Source of the DNA: JANLUX01 sp031366005
Lineage (GTDB): Bacteria; Bacteroidota; Bacteroidia; AKYH767-A; OLB10
Assembly (NCBI GenBank): GCA_031366005.1
Contig: JANLZB010000077.1
Span: forward strand, 1 to 8,175
Direction of reading: 5' to 3'
Length of the DNA stretch: 8,175 nt
How positions within the stretch are numbered: the stretch's first letter is position 1; the number at the start of each line of letters is the position of its first letter. Positions 1 to 6,038 of the stretch are shown one piece after another. The notes under the pieces were generated by a model. That model saw only the letters and a list, made by a program, of their open reading frames with translations. It had not been told where the DNA came from and did not search any database. The position numbers were made by a program, and so were the translations under genes.

Positions 1-3000
1 TATACTTTCTTTATGACCTAACAAACTCCATAACTCTTCTGCAATATGAGGTGCATAAGGAGAAAGAATAATTGACAACGGTTCTAATATCGCACGTTTA
101 TTGCATTTCAAATCTGTTAACTCATTCACACAAATCATAAACGTGCTTACAGAAGTATTGAATGAGAAACGCTCAATATCTTCTTCCACTTTTTTAATTG
201 TTTTGTGGAGAGTTTTTAATTCTGCTGCTGTCGGAGCTTCCCCACTAACTTCGAATTTCACCTCACCCCCAGACCCTCTCCCAAGGAGAGGGGAGTGATA
301 CAAACGCCAAAGCTTGCGGATGAAATTTGAAACTCCTGAAATTCCATTGGTATTCCATGGTTTGCTTTGCTCTAAAGGACCGAGGAACATTTCATACAAA
401 CGGAGACAATCTGCTCCGTACTGTTCCACGATATCATCAGGATTGACAACATTGTGCCAGCGTTTAGACATTTTCTCAACTTCGCTTCCGCAGATATATT
501 TACCATCTTGCCCAGTGATAATAATCGCATCATTAAATTCTTCACGCCATTCTTGAAAGCCTTTAATGTTTAGAATATTATTTTCTACAAGACTTACATC
601 AACATGAATTTGATTTATAGCAATTCTTTTATCTTCTTCTACAGCTTCAATATCACAAAACCCAGGCAACTTATCGTTAACCATTTTTAATAAATCTTTT
701 GTGGTGATTTCTTTGTTGATATAAGCATTTAAAATTCCTTTTGATATAAATACTGGTCTTGGAGAAGTTATTACAATGTTGATCAACTCAAGCCGATAAA
801 CAAAAGCAGACACTCCCTGTATCATCCCCTGATTAATCAACTTCTTCGCAGGTTCTTGTTTTGGGATATATCTTAAGTCAAATAAAAATTTTGTCCAGAA
901 ACGAACGTACAATAAATGTCCCGTTGCATGTTCTGCTCCACCAAGATATAAATCAACATCCTGCCAATAGTTTACGGAATCTTTTCCAACAAAAGCTTTG
1001 TCGTTATGCGCATCCATGTAACGCAGATAATACCAGCTTGAGCCAGCCCAACCTGGCATTGTTGTGGTTTCGTAATTCCAATCTTTTGCTCTTGCCAAAG
1101 GTGGTTCACCTGTTTCAGTAGGTAAAAATTTATCTACTTCAGGTAATACTAATGGAAGCTCTTCTTCCTTCATCACATAAGGAACTCCATCTTTATAATA
1201 AACAGGAATGGGTTCACCCCAATAACGCTGACGACCAAAGATGGCATCACGCAAACGGTAATTTATTTTGCCTTTACCAATTCCTTTCTTTTCAATTTCT
1301 GCAATGGCTGCTTTCATCGCATCGCGACCTGTCATTCCGTTTAAGAAACCGGAATTAATCATCAACGCATCTTTGGTTGCATCGGCTGTTTCACTGATGT
1401 CAACATCTTTATTGATGGCGATGATGGGAAGATTAAAATGTTTTGCAAAATCCCAGTCGCGTTGGTCACCTGCGGGAACAGCCATCACAGCACCAGTTCC
1501 ATAACCTGCCAACACATATTCACCAATCCAGATTGGAATTTTTTCTCCTGTGAACGGATGCAATGCATAAGCTCCGGTAAACTGTCCTGTGATTCTTTTT
1601 ACATCACTCATACGTTCGCGCTCACTGCGATTGCGTGCATAAGTAAGATATTCATTCACTGCATTGCGATATTCATCAGTAGTAAGTTGATTTACTAATT
1701 CATGTTCCGGTGCAAGTGTTAAAAATGTTACACCGAAGATTGTATCAGGACGGGTTGTGAAAACTTCAATAAAAGCCTCACCCAAACCCTCTCCTTTAGA
1801 GAGGGCTTTCCTTTCATCAAGCTCAAGCTTTATTTGTTTCAAAACACCTGAGGTGCCTTTTTTCACTTCTTCGTTCGTAAACCTGATTACTTTAAAACCA
1901 AGATTATTGAATACTTCTGTTCTTAGTTTGTCTTCTTCTTTTTGCCCTTCGTGATATCCGCCATCAATTTCAATCACTAATCTTCTTTCGATACTTACAA
2001 AATCAGCAATGAATTTATCAATTACATGTTGCCTTCTTATTTTGGTTCCTAATTTATTATTGCGAACATTTTCCCAAATGATTTTTTCTGTTTCAGTAGG
2101 TTCCTTTCTATTATTGCGGGAATTATTTTTTAAATAAGGATCATACACTTTTGAATCTGCAGTTCTTAAACCGAAATCCCCGTCCTCTTCATTTGCGGTA
2201 GACAACTCCCTCTCTGAAGGAGAGGGCAGGGGTGAGGCAACTTTGAATTTTAAACTACTTCCTTCACTCCTTCCAATCCAGTTCCGTTGTGCTTCTTTAA
2301 TTGATTCACTCCAATCAATCGAATCCAAATCATTCAACAAACGATCAGCATAAGCTGTAATGCGTAAGCACCATTGCTTCATCAGTTTGCGTTCAACAGG
2401 ATAACCGCCACGTTCGCTTACACCATCTTTTACTTCTTCATTAGCAAGCACAGTTCCCAACTGAGGACACCAGTTCACCCACATATCACTTAAATAAGCT
2501 AAGCGATATTTTAATAAAGTTTGTTGTTGCTGTTTTTCAGAAAACGATTTCCATTCATCAGCAGAAAAAATTACCACATCATCATCGCAAACAGCTTTTA
2601 CGTTTTTATTTCCATCCGTTTCAAAAACTTTGATGAGCGATTCAATGGATTCTGCTTTGTCTGAATTGCGATTGTACCAACTCTTGAACAGCTGGATAAA
2701 AATCCATTGTGTCCATTTATAATAATCAGGATCGCTGGTACGTACTTCACGATCCCAATCGAAACTAAAACCGATTTTATTTAATTGTTCTTTGTAACGT
2801 TTAATATTCTGCTCAGTAGTAACTGCAGGATGCTGTCCTGTCTGAATAGCATATTGCTCTGCAGGCAAACCAAATGCATCAAAACCCATTGGGTGCAAAA
2901 CATTAAATCCTTTCAATCTTTTAAAGCGTGCATAAATATCAGAAGCGATATATCCCAGCGGATGTCCAACATGCAAACCTGCTCCTGAAGGGTATGGAAA

Positions 3001-3114
3001 CATATCCAACACATAAAATTTCGGACGGGTTGTATCAATATCAGTTTTGAACGATTTATGATCGCTCCAGTACTTTTGCCATTTAGCTTCTACGTCTCTG
3101 AAATTATAGTCCAC
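1..3114 (-). CDS. leuS: Leucyl-tRNA synthetase with inserted DUF559 nuclease domain (3' end outside window)
   Basis: Class I cytoplasmic enzyme that attaches leucine to tRNA-Leu and edits mischarged tRNA. The frame is open for 1038 codons to the window edge. Visible: HIGH-type motif HVGH (residues 48-51), the zinc/CP-region motif WVNWCPQLGT, editing-domain motif TTRPDT (453-458), editing aspartate in GDQRDW (about D550), and KMSKR (881-885) for the KMSKS loop. The start is GTG at 3112-3114, because an in-frame TAA lies at 3121-3123 with no ATG between; the protein begins (M)DYNFRDVEAKW, as expected for Bacteroidota LeuRS. AAGG at 3119-3122 lies 4 nt before the GTG and may be a weak ribosome site. 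Residues about 293-447 are a DUF559 nuclease insertion and residues about 941-952 a short repeat-encoded insertion. Without both, and allowing for the missing end, the length would fit a normal Bacteroidota LeuRS of roughly 920-950 residues (inference). Divergent from the toxin-antitoxin pair. Confidence 0.96.
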   Translation of the reverse strand, partial: MDYNFRDVEAKWQKYWSDHKSFKTDIDTTRPKFYVLDMFPYPSGAGLHVGHPLGYIASDIYARFKRLKGFNVLHPMGFDAFGLPAEQYAIQTGQHPAVTTEQNIKRYKEQLNKIGFSFDWDREVRTSDPDYYKWTQWIFIQLFKSWYNRNSDKAESIESLIKVFETDGNKNVKAVCDDDVVIFSADEWKSFSEKQQQQTLLKYRLAYLSDMWVNWCPQLGTVLANEEVKDGVSERGGYPVERKLMKQWCLRITAYADRLLNDLDSIDWSESIKEAQRNWIGRSEGSSLKFKVASPLPSPSERELSTANEEDGDFGLRTADSKVYDPYLKNNSRNNRKEPTETEKIIWENVRNNKLGTKIRRQHVIDKFIADFVSIERRLVIEIDGGYHEGQKEEDKLRTEVFNNLGFKVIRFTNEEVKKGTSGVLKQIKLELDERKALSKGEGLGEAFIEVFTTRPDTIFGVTFLTLAPEHELVNQLTTDEYRNAVNEYLTYARNRSERERMSDVKRITGQFTGAYALHPFTGEKIPIWIGEYVLAGYGTGAVMAVPAGDQRDWDFAKHFNLPIIAINKDVDISETADATKDALMINSGFLNGMTGRDAMKAAIAEIEKKGIGKGKINYRLRDAIFGRQRYWGEPIPVYYKDGVPYVMKEEELPLVLPEVDKFLPTETGEPPLARAKDWNYETTTMPGWAGSSWYYLRYMDAHNDKAFVGKDSVNYWQDVDLYLGGAEHATGHLLYVRFWTKFLFDLRYIPKQEPAKKLINQGMIQGVSAFVYRLELINIVITSPRPVFISKGILNAYINKEITTKDLLKMVNDKLPGFCDIEAVEEDKRIAINQIHVDVSLVENNILNIKGFQEWREEFNDAIIITGQDGKYICGSEVEKMSKRWHNVVNPDDIVEQYGADCLRLYEMFLGPLEQSKPWNTNGISGVSNFIRKLWRLYHSPLLGRGSGGEVKFEVSGEAPTAAELKTLHKTIKKVEEDIERFSFNTSVSTFMICVNELTDLKCNKRAILEPLSIILSPYAPHIAEELWSLLGHKESI
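261..292. repeat. Solo copy of the CCTCACCC / CCCTCTCC palindromic repeat within leuS
   Basis: It reads CCTCACCCCC, AGA, then the hairpin CCCTCTCC-CAA-GGAGAGGG with perfect 8-bp arms (274-281 and 285-292). It is the same repeat family, in the same orientation, as 1775-1805, but no nuclease gene accompanies it. In the leuS frame it encodes SPLLGRGSGGEV (residues about 941-952). It sits between KLWRLYH and the APTAAELKTLHKTIKK segment, where LeuRS normally has a variable loop. Confidence 0.85.
1775..1805. repeat. Left terminal inverted repeat / palindrome of the DUF559 element
   Basis: It reads GCCTCACCC, then AAA, then the palindrome CCCTCTC-CTTTA-GAGAGGG (arms 1787-1793 and 1799-1805). It is the inverted partner of 2208-2238, with 27 of 31 positions matching, and the CCTCACCC end points outward. 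In the leuS frame it encodes ALSKGEGLGEA. Confidence 0.85.
2208..2238. repeat. Right terminal inverted repeat / palindrome of the DUF559 element
   Basis: It reads CCCTCTC-TGAAG-GAGAGGG (arms 2208-2214 and 2220-2226), then CAG and GGGTGAGGC, with the GGGTGAGG end outermost. It is the inverted partner of 1775-1805. In the leuS frame it encodes ASPLPSPSERE at the start of the insertion. Confidence 0.85.
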
Positions 3115-3137
3115 TATGCCTTAAAAATTTTGAGGCA

Positions 3138-3145
3138 CGAAGATA
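3138..3145 (-). promoter_or_regulatory. Possible -7 box for leuS
   Basis: The minus strand reads TATCTTCG here, one mismatch from the Bacteroidota -7 consensus TAnnTTTG, 23 nt upstream of the GTG start. I do not see a well-spaced -33 TTG, so this is weak. Confidence 0.3.
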
Positions 3146-3215
3146 GGAAAATCAGGTCTTTCAGAATAGAGCAATGCAGTGTGTTGTTAATACTAGTTCC
3201 CTGGTATTCATTTTC

Positions 3216-3223
3216 TATCTTTG
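3216..3223 (+). promoter_or_regulatory. Probable -7 box for the toxin-antitoxin pair
   Basis: TATCTTTG matches the Bacteroidota -7 consensus TAnnTTTG exactly and ends 24 nt before the antitoxin ATG. No TTG lies at the usual -33 distance; the nearest upstream TTG (3184-3186) is too far. No palindromic operator for autoregulation was evident between 3115 and 3247. Confidence 0.45.
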
Positions 3224-3247
3224 TTACTTGATTTACATAAACAATAA

Positions 3248-3505
3248 ATGAAACTTCTGCTCGAAATAAAAGATAACAAAGCCGCCTTTTTTATGGAACT
3301 GCTTAAAAACTTTTCTTATGTGAAAGCAAAACCTATTGATGAAGTAAGCCAAAAAAGATTAAAGGCACATCCATCAAATAACGGAATTGAAATACCAGTG
3401 ACTTACGCAAAAAATCCGGATGTGCTTGCTTTAAAAGGAATTTGGAAAAACAAAAAAATTACCCAGACTGAACTAAGAAAAAAAACCTGGGGAAATAGAA
3501 TATGA
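3248..3505 (+). CDS. Probable antitoxin partner of the PIN-domain toxin
   Basis: An 85-residue protein placed directly before a PIN-domain gene and overlapping it by ATGA (3502-3505), the usual arrangement of an antitoxin-toxin operon. The N-terminal part, MKLLLEIKDNKAAFFMELLK, resembles the short antitoxins of Bacteroidota that start with a beta strand and an amphipathic helix. The C-terminal part, LKGIWKNKKITQTELRKKTW, resembles the toxin-wrapping tail of VapB-type antitoxins. That region is expected to neutralise the nuclease, while the N-terminal half may bind the operon's own promoter (family knowledge and inference). I cannot assign a named DNA-binding fold. The start ATG follows an AT-rich leader without a Shine-Dalgarno sequence. 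Confidence 0.75.
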   Translation: MKLLLEIKDNKAAFFMELLKNFSYVKAKPIDEVSQKRLKAHPSNNGIEIPVTYAKNPDVLALKGIWKNKKITQTELRKKTWGNRI

Positions 3506-3885
3506 AAGTAATTTGTGACACCAATATTTTCATTTCTTTATTTGAAAATTATACTGATACAATTGAGGAAGTAAAAGCAATTGGGGATGAAAATGTTTTA
3601 ATGCCTGTTGTGACTTATATGGAACTGATTGGTGGAATGCCCGATAAAAAATCAATGAATCAAATGTTGCAAAAAATAAAACATTATAATATTCTGCATT
3701 TTGATGAGCGGGTGTCAATTAAAGCAGCAGAATTAATGCATGATTATAAACTAAACAACTCATTACAAATACCGGATGCAATTATTGGAGCTATGGCAAT
3801 TATTTACAATTTGCCTTTGCACTCCTACAACAAAAAGGATTTTCGATTTATGCCCGGATTGAATTTTTATTCAGTCAATCATTGA
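3502..3885 (+). CDS. PIN-domain ribonuclease toxin, VapC-like
   Basis: A 127-residue, single-domain PIN protein. PIN toxins are magnesium-dependent ribonucleases, typically cutting tRNA or rRNA when freed from their antitoxin. The acidic active-site residues are all visible: D6 in CDTNIF, E41 in TYMELIGG, D92 in IPDAIIGA and D113 in the NKKDF motif near the C-terminus. The length is typical for VapC toxins. Its start overlaps the stop of the upstream antitoxin gene (ATGA), indicating translational coupling. The pair lies between the divergent leuS and ftsX genes and may be a recent arrival there (inference). The RNA target cannot be told from the sequence. Confidence 0.9.
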   Translation: MKVICDTNIFISLFENYTDTIEEVKAIGDENVLMPVVTYMELIGGMPDKKSMNQMLQKIKHYNILHFDERVSIKAAELMHDYKLNNSLQIPDAIIGAMAIIYNLPLHSYNKKDFRFMPGLNFYSVNH

Positions 3886-3899
3886 GAATTATTTTAAAG

Positions 3900-3932
3900 T
3901 TGATAATAAATTACCACCTATTTATATTTTTG
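3900..3932 (+). promoter_or_regulatory. Probable Bacteroidota-type promoter for the ftsX operon
   Basis: TTG at 3900-3902 and TATTTTTG (TAnnTTTG consensus) at 3925-3932 are separated by 22 nt, within the accepted spacing. The -7 box ends 20 nt before the ftsX ATG, giving a short leader. This suggests that ftsX is transcribed independently of the toxin pair. Confidence 0.55.
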
Positions 3933-3952
3933 CCGCTCATTCAAATTAACTA

Positions 3953-4825
3953 ATGGCAGAAAACTCAAGACTTGTCCGTAAGGCACAGCGCTCATCGCGG
4001 CTTTCTACCATTATCAGTCTTTCGCTGGTTTTATTTCTGCTGGGAATTCTTGGTGTGTTGCTGTTACACGCTCATAAAATTTCCAATTATGTAAAGGAAA
4101 ACATTGAACTATCTGTGATCTTAAAACCGGAGTCAGACAGCATTATGATTGCGCAATTAAGCAACGTTATTTCCAGTTCTCCTTACGTAAAAGACACCCA
4201 TTTTGTAAGCAAAGAGGAAGCTGCGGTTTTGCTTAAAAAAGATTTGGGTGAAGACTTCGTAAATTTTTTGGGATACAATCCACTTTATCCTTCCATAGAT
4301 GTTCACTTGAAAGCAGAGTATGCAGAACCAACCACTATCAAAAGTTTTATTCAGCTGCTTTCAACAAATCCGGCAGTGCACGAAATTTATTATCAGCAAT
4401 CATTGGTTGATTCCATCAATAGAAATCTCCGCATCATAACACTAATAATTCTCTCCTTCAGTTTTTTGCTTTTGCTCATCAGCATTGCACTTATTAATAA
4501 CACTATTCGTATTGCGCTTTACGCGAAACGCTTACTGATAAAAAGTATGTTACTGGTAGGGGCTACTAAAGGATTTATCCGCAAACCATTTATAACGAAA
4601 GGATTTATGAATGGATTTTACGGAGCAGTGGTGGCAATCATTTTACTAAGTGTGGTAATGTATTTTACAATGAAACAAATTCCGGAGCTTTCGCTGTTAC
4701 GTGATTACCGTATGATGGGTATTATTGCAGGCAGCATTGTGGTTTCAGGGATATTTGTATCGGTGTTTTGCACTTTGTTCGCAGTGAATAAATACCTACG
4801 TTTGCGCACTGACGAGCTGTTTTAA
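3953..4825 (+). CDS. ftsX: Cell division protein FtsX
   Basis: A 290-residue inner-membrane protein of the FtsX family, the permease-like partner of the ATPase FtsE. FtsEX relays ATP hydrolysis across the membrane to activate peptidoglycan hydrolases at the division site. Topology fits the family: a short basic cytoplasmic N-terminus, TM1 at about 19-39, a large extracytoplasmic domain at about 42-158, then TM2 (about 160-182), TM3 (about 217-239) and TM4 (about 256-280). The cytoplasmic loop KSMLLVGATKGFIRKPF is the characteristic stretch thought to contact FtsE. ftsE is not adjacent here. It is first in a probable operon with the DUF3098 gene (27-nt gap), uppP and truB, all linked to envelope or core functions. 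Confidence 0.93.
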   Translation: MAENSRLVRKAQRSSRLSTIISLSLVLFLLGILGVLLLHAHKISNYVKENIELSVILKPESDSIMIAQLSNVISSSPYVKDTHFVSKEEAAVLLKKDLGEDFVNFLGYNPLYPSIDVHLKAEYAEPTTIKSFIQLLSTNPAVHEIYYQQSLVDSINRNLRIITLIILSFSFLLLLISIALINNTIRIALYAKRLLIKSMLLVGATKGFIRKPFITKGFMNGFYGAVVAIILLSVVMYFTMKQIPELSLLRDYRMMGIIAGSIVVSGIFVSVFCTLFAVNKYLRLRTDELF

Positions 4826-4852
4826 TCTTTAAAAATTTGTATCTCAATAATC

Positions 4853-5149
4853 ATGGCAACTACTTCTAAACCCAAAACTCCGGTAACTGCAAAAAGCACT
4901 GTTCCACCAAAGCAACAAGCTTTAACAGGTGATGCTGCCTTTGCATTCGGCAGAGAAAATTATGTCATCATGTTAGTTGGTTTAGCAGTAATTATCATTG
5001 GATACATGCTGATGTCAGGAGGAAAAAGTACTGATCCAAATGTTTTCAACGAAGAAATTTTTAGTTTCAGAAGAATCACCCTTGCACCTTTAGTGGTTCT
5101 GTTGGGTTATGGCATCGAGATATATGCCATCGTGAAAAAAGCGAAATAA
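4853..5149 (+). CDS. DUF3098 small membrane protein
   Basis: A 98-residue protein with a disordered, Lys/Pro/Thr-rich N-terminus (about 1-28) and two membrane segments (about 36-56 and 75-94). The family pattern of DUF3098 is clear: FAFGRENYVIMLVG at 30-43, LMSGG, then DPNVFNEEIFSFRRITLAP at 61-79. Function is unknown. The family is found in Bacteroidota, usually between ftsX and uppP as here, with gaps of 27 nt to ftsX and 6 nt to uppP. A role in division or lipid-carrier recycling is possible on context alone. Confidence 0.88.
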   Translation: MATTSKPKTPVTAKSTVPPKQQALTGDAAFAFGRENYVIMLVGLAVIIIGYMLMSGGKSTDPNVFNEEIFSFRRITLAPLVVLLGYGIEIYAIVKKAK

Positions 5150-5155
5150 ATACTG

Positions 5156-5950
5156 ATGAATTTTTGGGAAGCCATTATACTGGCTATAGTAGAGGGAATC
5201 ACCGAGTTTTTGCCGGTTTCTTCTACAGGCCACATGATTATTGCCTCGTCATTGATGGGTATTGCTGACAATCCATTTACAAAAACTTTTACTGTAGCAA
5301 TTCAGCTTGGCGCAATTCTTTCTGTTGTTGTGCTTTATTGGAAAAGATTTTTACAGAGTTTCGATTTTTATGTCAAGCTGATTATTGCAGTTATTCCGGC
5401 TTTGGTATTTGGAAAATTGTTAGATGATTATATTGATAGCTTATTAGGAAATGTATTAGTGGTGGGATTCATGCTTTTTGCCGGAGGAGTTTTTTTAGTT
5501 TTTATAGATTATCTTATTAAAGAAAATAAATCTGATGAAAATCAGGAAATAACAAATGCAAAAGCTTTTAAGATTGGTTTATTTCAATGTATTGCAATGA
5601 TACCCGGAGTTTCACGTTCAGCAGCAACAATTGTAGGAGGGTTACTACAAAAATTAAATCGAAAAACTGCTGCTGAGTTTTCTTTTTTTCTTGCAGTGCC
5701 AACAATGTTTGCTGCAACTGCGTATAAGCTTCTTAAGTTTTATAAAGAAGGAGTTGGCTTTCAGCACGACCAAATAAGTTTATTGATTGTTGGGAATATT
5801 GTTGCTTTCATTGTTGCAATGTTCGCTATCAAATCTTTTATTACTTATTTAACCAAACATGGATTCAAAGTTTTTGGCTATTACAGAATTATAGTTGGGC
5901 TCATCATCATTTTGCTTGTAATGTTTGGTGTTGATTTGAAAGTTGTTTAA
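5156..5950 (+). CDS. uppP: Undecaprenyl-diphosphatase (BacA/UppP family)
   Basis: A 264-residue polytopic membrane enzyme that removes a phosphate from undecaprenyl pyrophosphate. This regenerates the lipid carrier for peptidoglycan and other wall polymers and gives some bacitracin tolerance. Catalytic motif 1 is AIVEGITEFLPVSSTGH, with E13, E17, S23 and H26. Motif 2 is PGVSRSAATIVGG (150-162), with S153 and R154. The rest is hydrophobic, as expected for the inverted-repeat multi-helix fold, and the length is normal. The start ATG lies 6 nt after the stop of the DUF3098 gene, so the two are probably cotranscribed and perhaps translationally linked. Confidence 0.96.
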   Translation: MNFWEAIILAIVEGITEFLPVSSTGHMIIASSLMGIADNPFTKTFTVAIQLGAILSVVVLYWKRFLQSFDFYVKLIIAVIPALVFGKLLDDYIDSLLGNVLVVGFMLFAGGVFLVFIDYLIKENKSDENQEITNAKAFKIGLFQCIAMIPGVSRSAATIVGGLLQKLNRKTAAEFSFFLAVPTMFAATAYKLLKFYKEGVGFQHDQISLLIVGNIVAFIVAMFAIKSFITYLTKHGFKVFGYYRIIVGLIIILLVMFGVDLKVV

Positions 5951-5963
5951 CACACTTTTTATT

Positions 5964-6022
5964 TTGCCACAAAGACACAAAGCCACTAAGTTTTACTTTG
6001 TGCCTTCGTGCCTTTATGGCAA
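5964..6022. repeat. Imperfect palindromic repeat of 8-nt units between uppP and truB
   Basis: The left arm holds three 8-nt units, CCACAAAG, ACACAAAG and CCACTAAG (5967-5990). The right arm holds their near reverse complements, CTTTGTGC, CTTCGTGC and CTTTATGG (5996-6019). The arms pair over 28 positions with 5 mismatches around a 3-nt loop. No U-tract follows, so it is unlikely to be a simple terminator. Similar CACAAAG-rich palindromes occur as interspersed repeats in many bacterial genomes (recollection, not checked). Confidence 0.8.
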
Positions 6023-6038
6023 TTGATATTATTAACGC

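Larger units (their letters stand above)
1775..2238 (-). mobile_element. In-frame DUF559 endonuclease element inside leuS, bounded by inverted palindromes
   Basis: A 464-bp block reads in frame with leuS and encodes about 155 residues (293-447) that have no counterpart in ordinary LeuRS. The core is a DUF559-type domain of the restriction-endonuclease-like (PD-(D/E)XK) fold: TETEKIIWENVR (340-351), then RRQH (360-363), FIADF (368-372, with D371), VIEIDGGYH (380-388, with E382 and D384), and GFKVIRF (406-412). All residues I expect in the active-site region are present, so the nuclease fold is probably intact. The block is bounded by 31-bp inverted repeats matching at 27 positions. No intein splicing residues are seen at the edges, so the domain is expected to stay in the mature protein. 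Mobility is inferred from the repeat-bounded structure and is not demonstrated. It could instead be an old, vertically inherited domain insertion. Confidence 0.82.

Noticed and set aside
460..474. KMSKR instead of KMSKS as a damaged catalytic loop in LeuRS
   Set aside because: The two catalytic lysines are present, and KMSKR followed by NVVNPDD is, as far as I recall, a common form in Bacteroidota LeuRS.
1775..2238. Intein or self-splicing intron in leuS
   Set aside because: There is no Cys/Ser at the left junction, no His-Asn at the right, and no Hint-fold motifs. The block is too short for a group II intron, and the reading frame stays open with no RNA-splicing signatures.
261..2238. CRISPR array from the three repeat copies
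   Set aside because: The copies are far apart, in mixed orientation, inside a coding gene, and without regular spacers.
101..2988. Several plus-strand open frames of 60-90 codons across this region
   Set aside because: They lie antisense to leuS, show no recognisable protein features, and are best explained as shadows of the conserved minus-strand gene.
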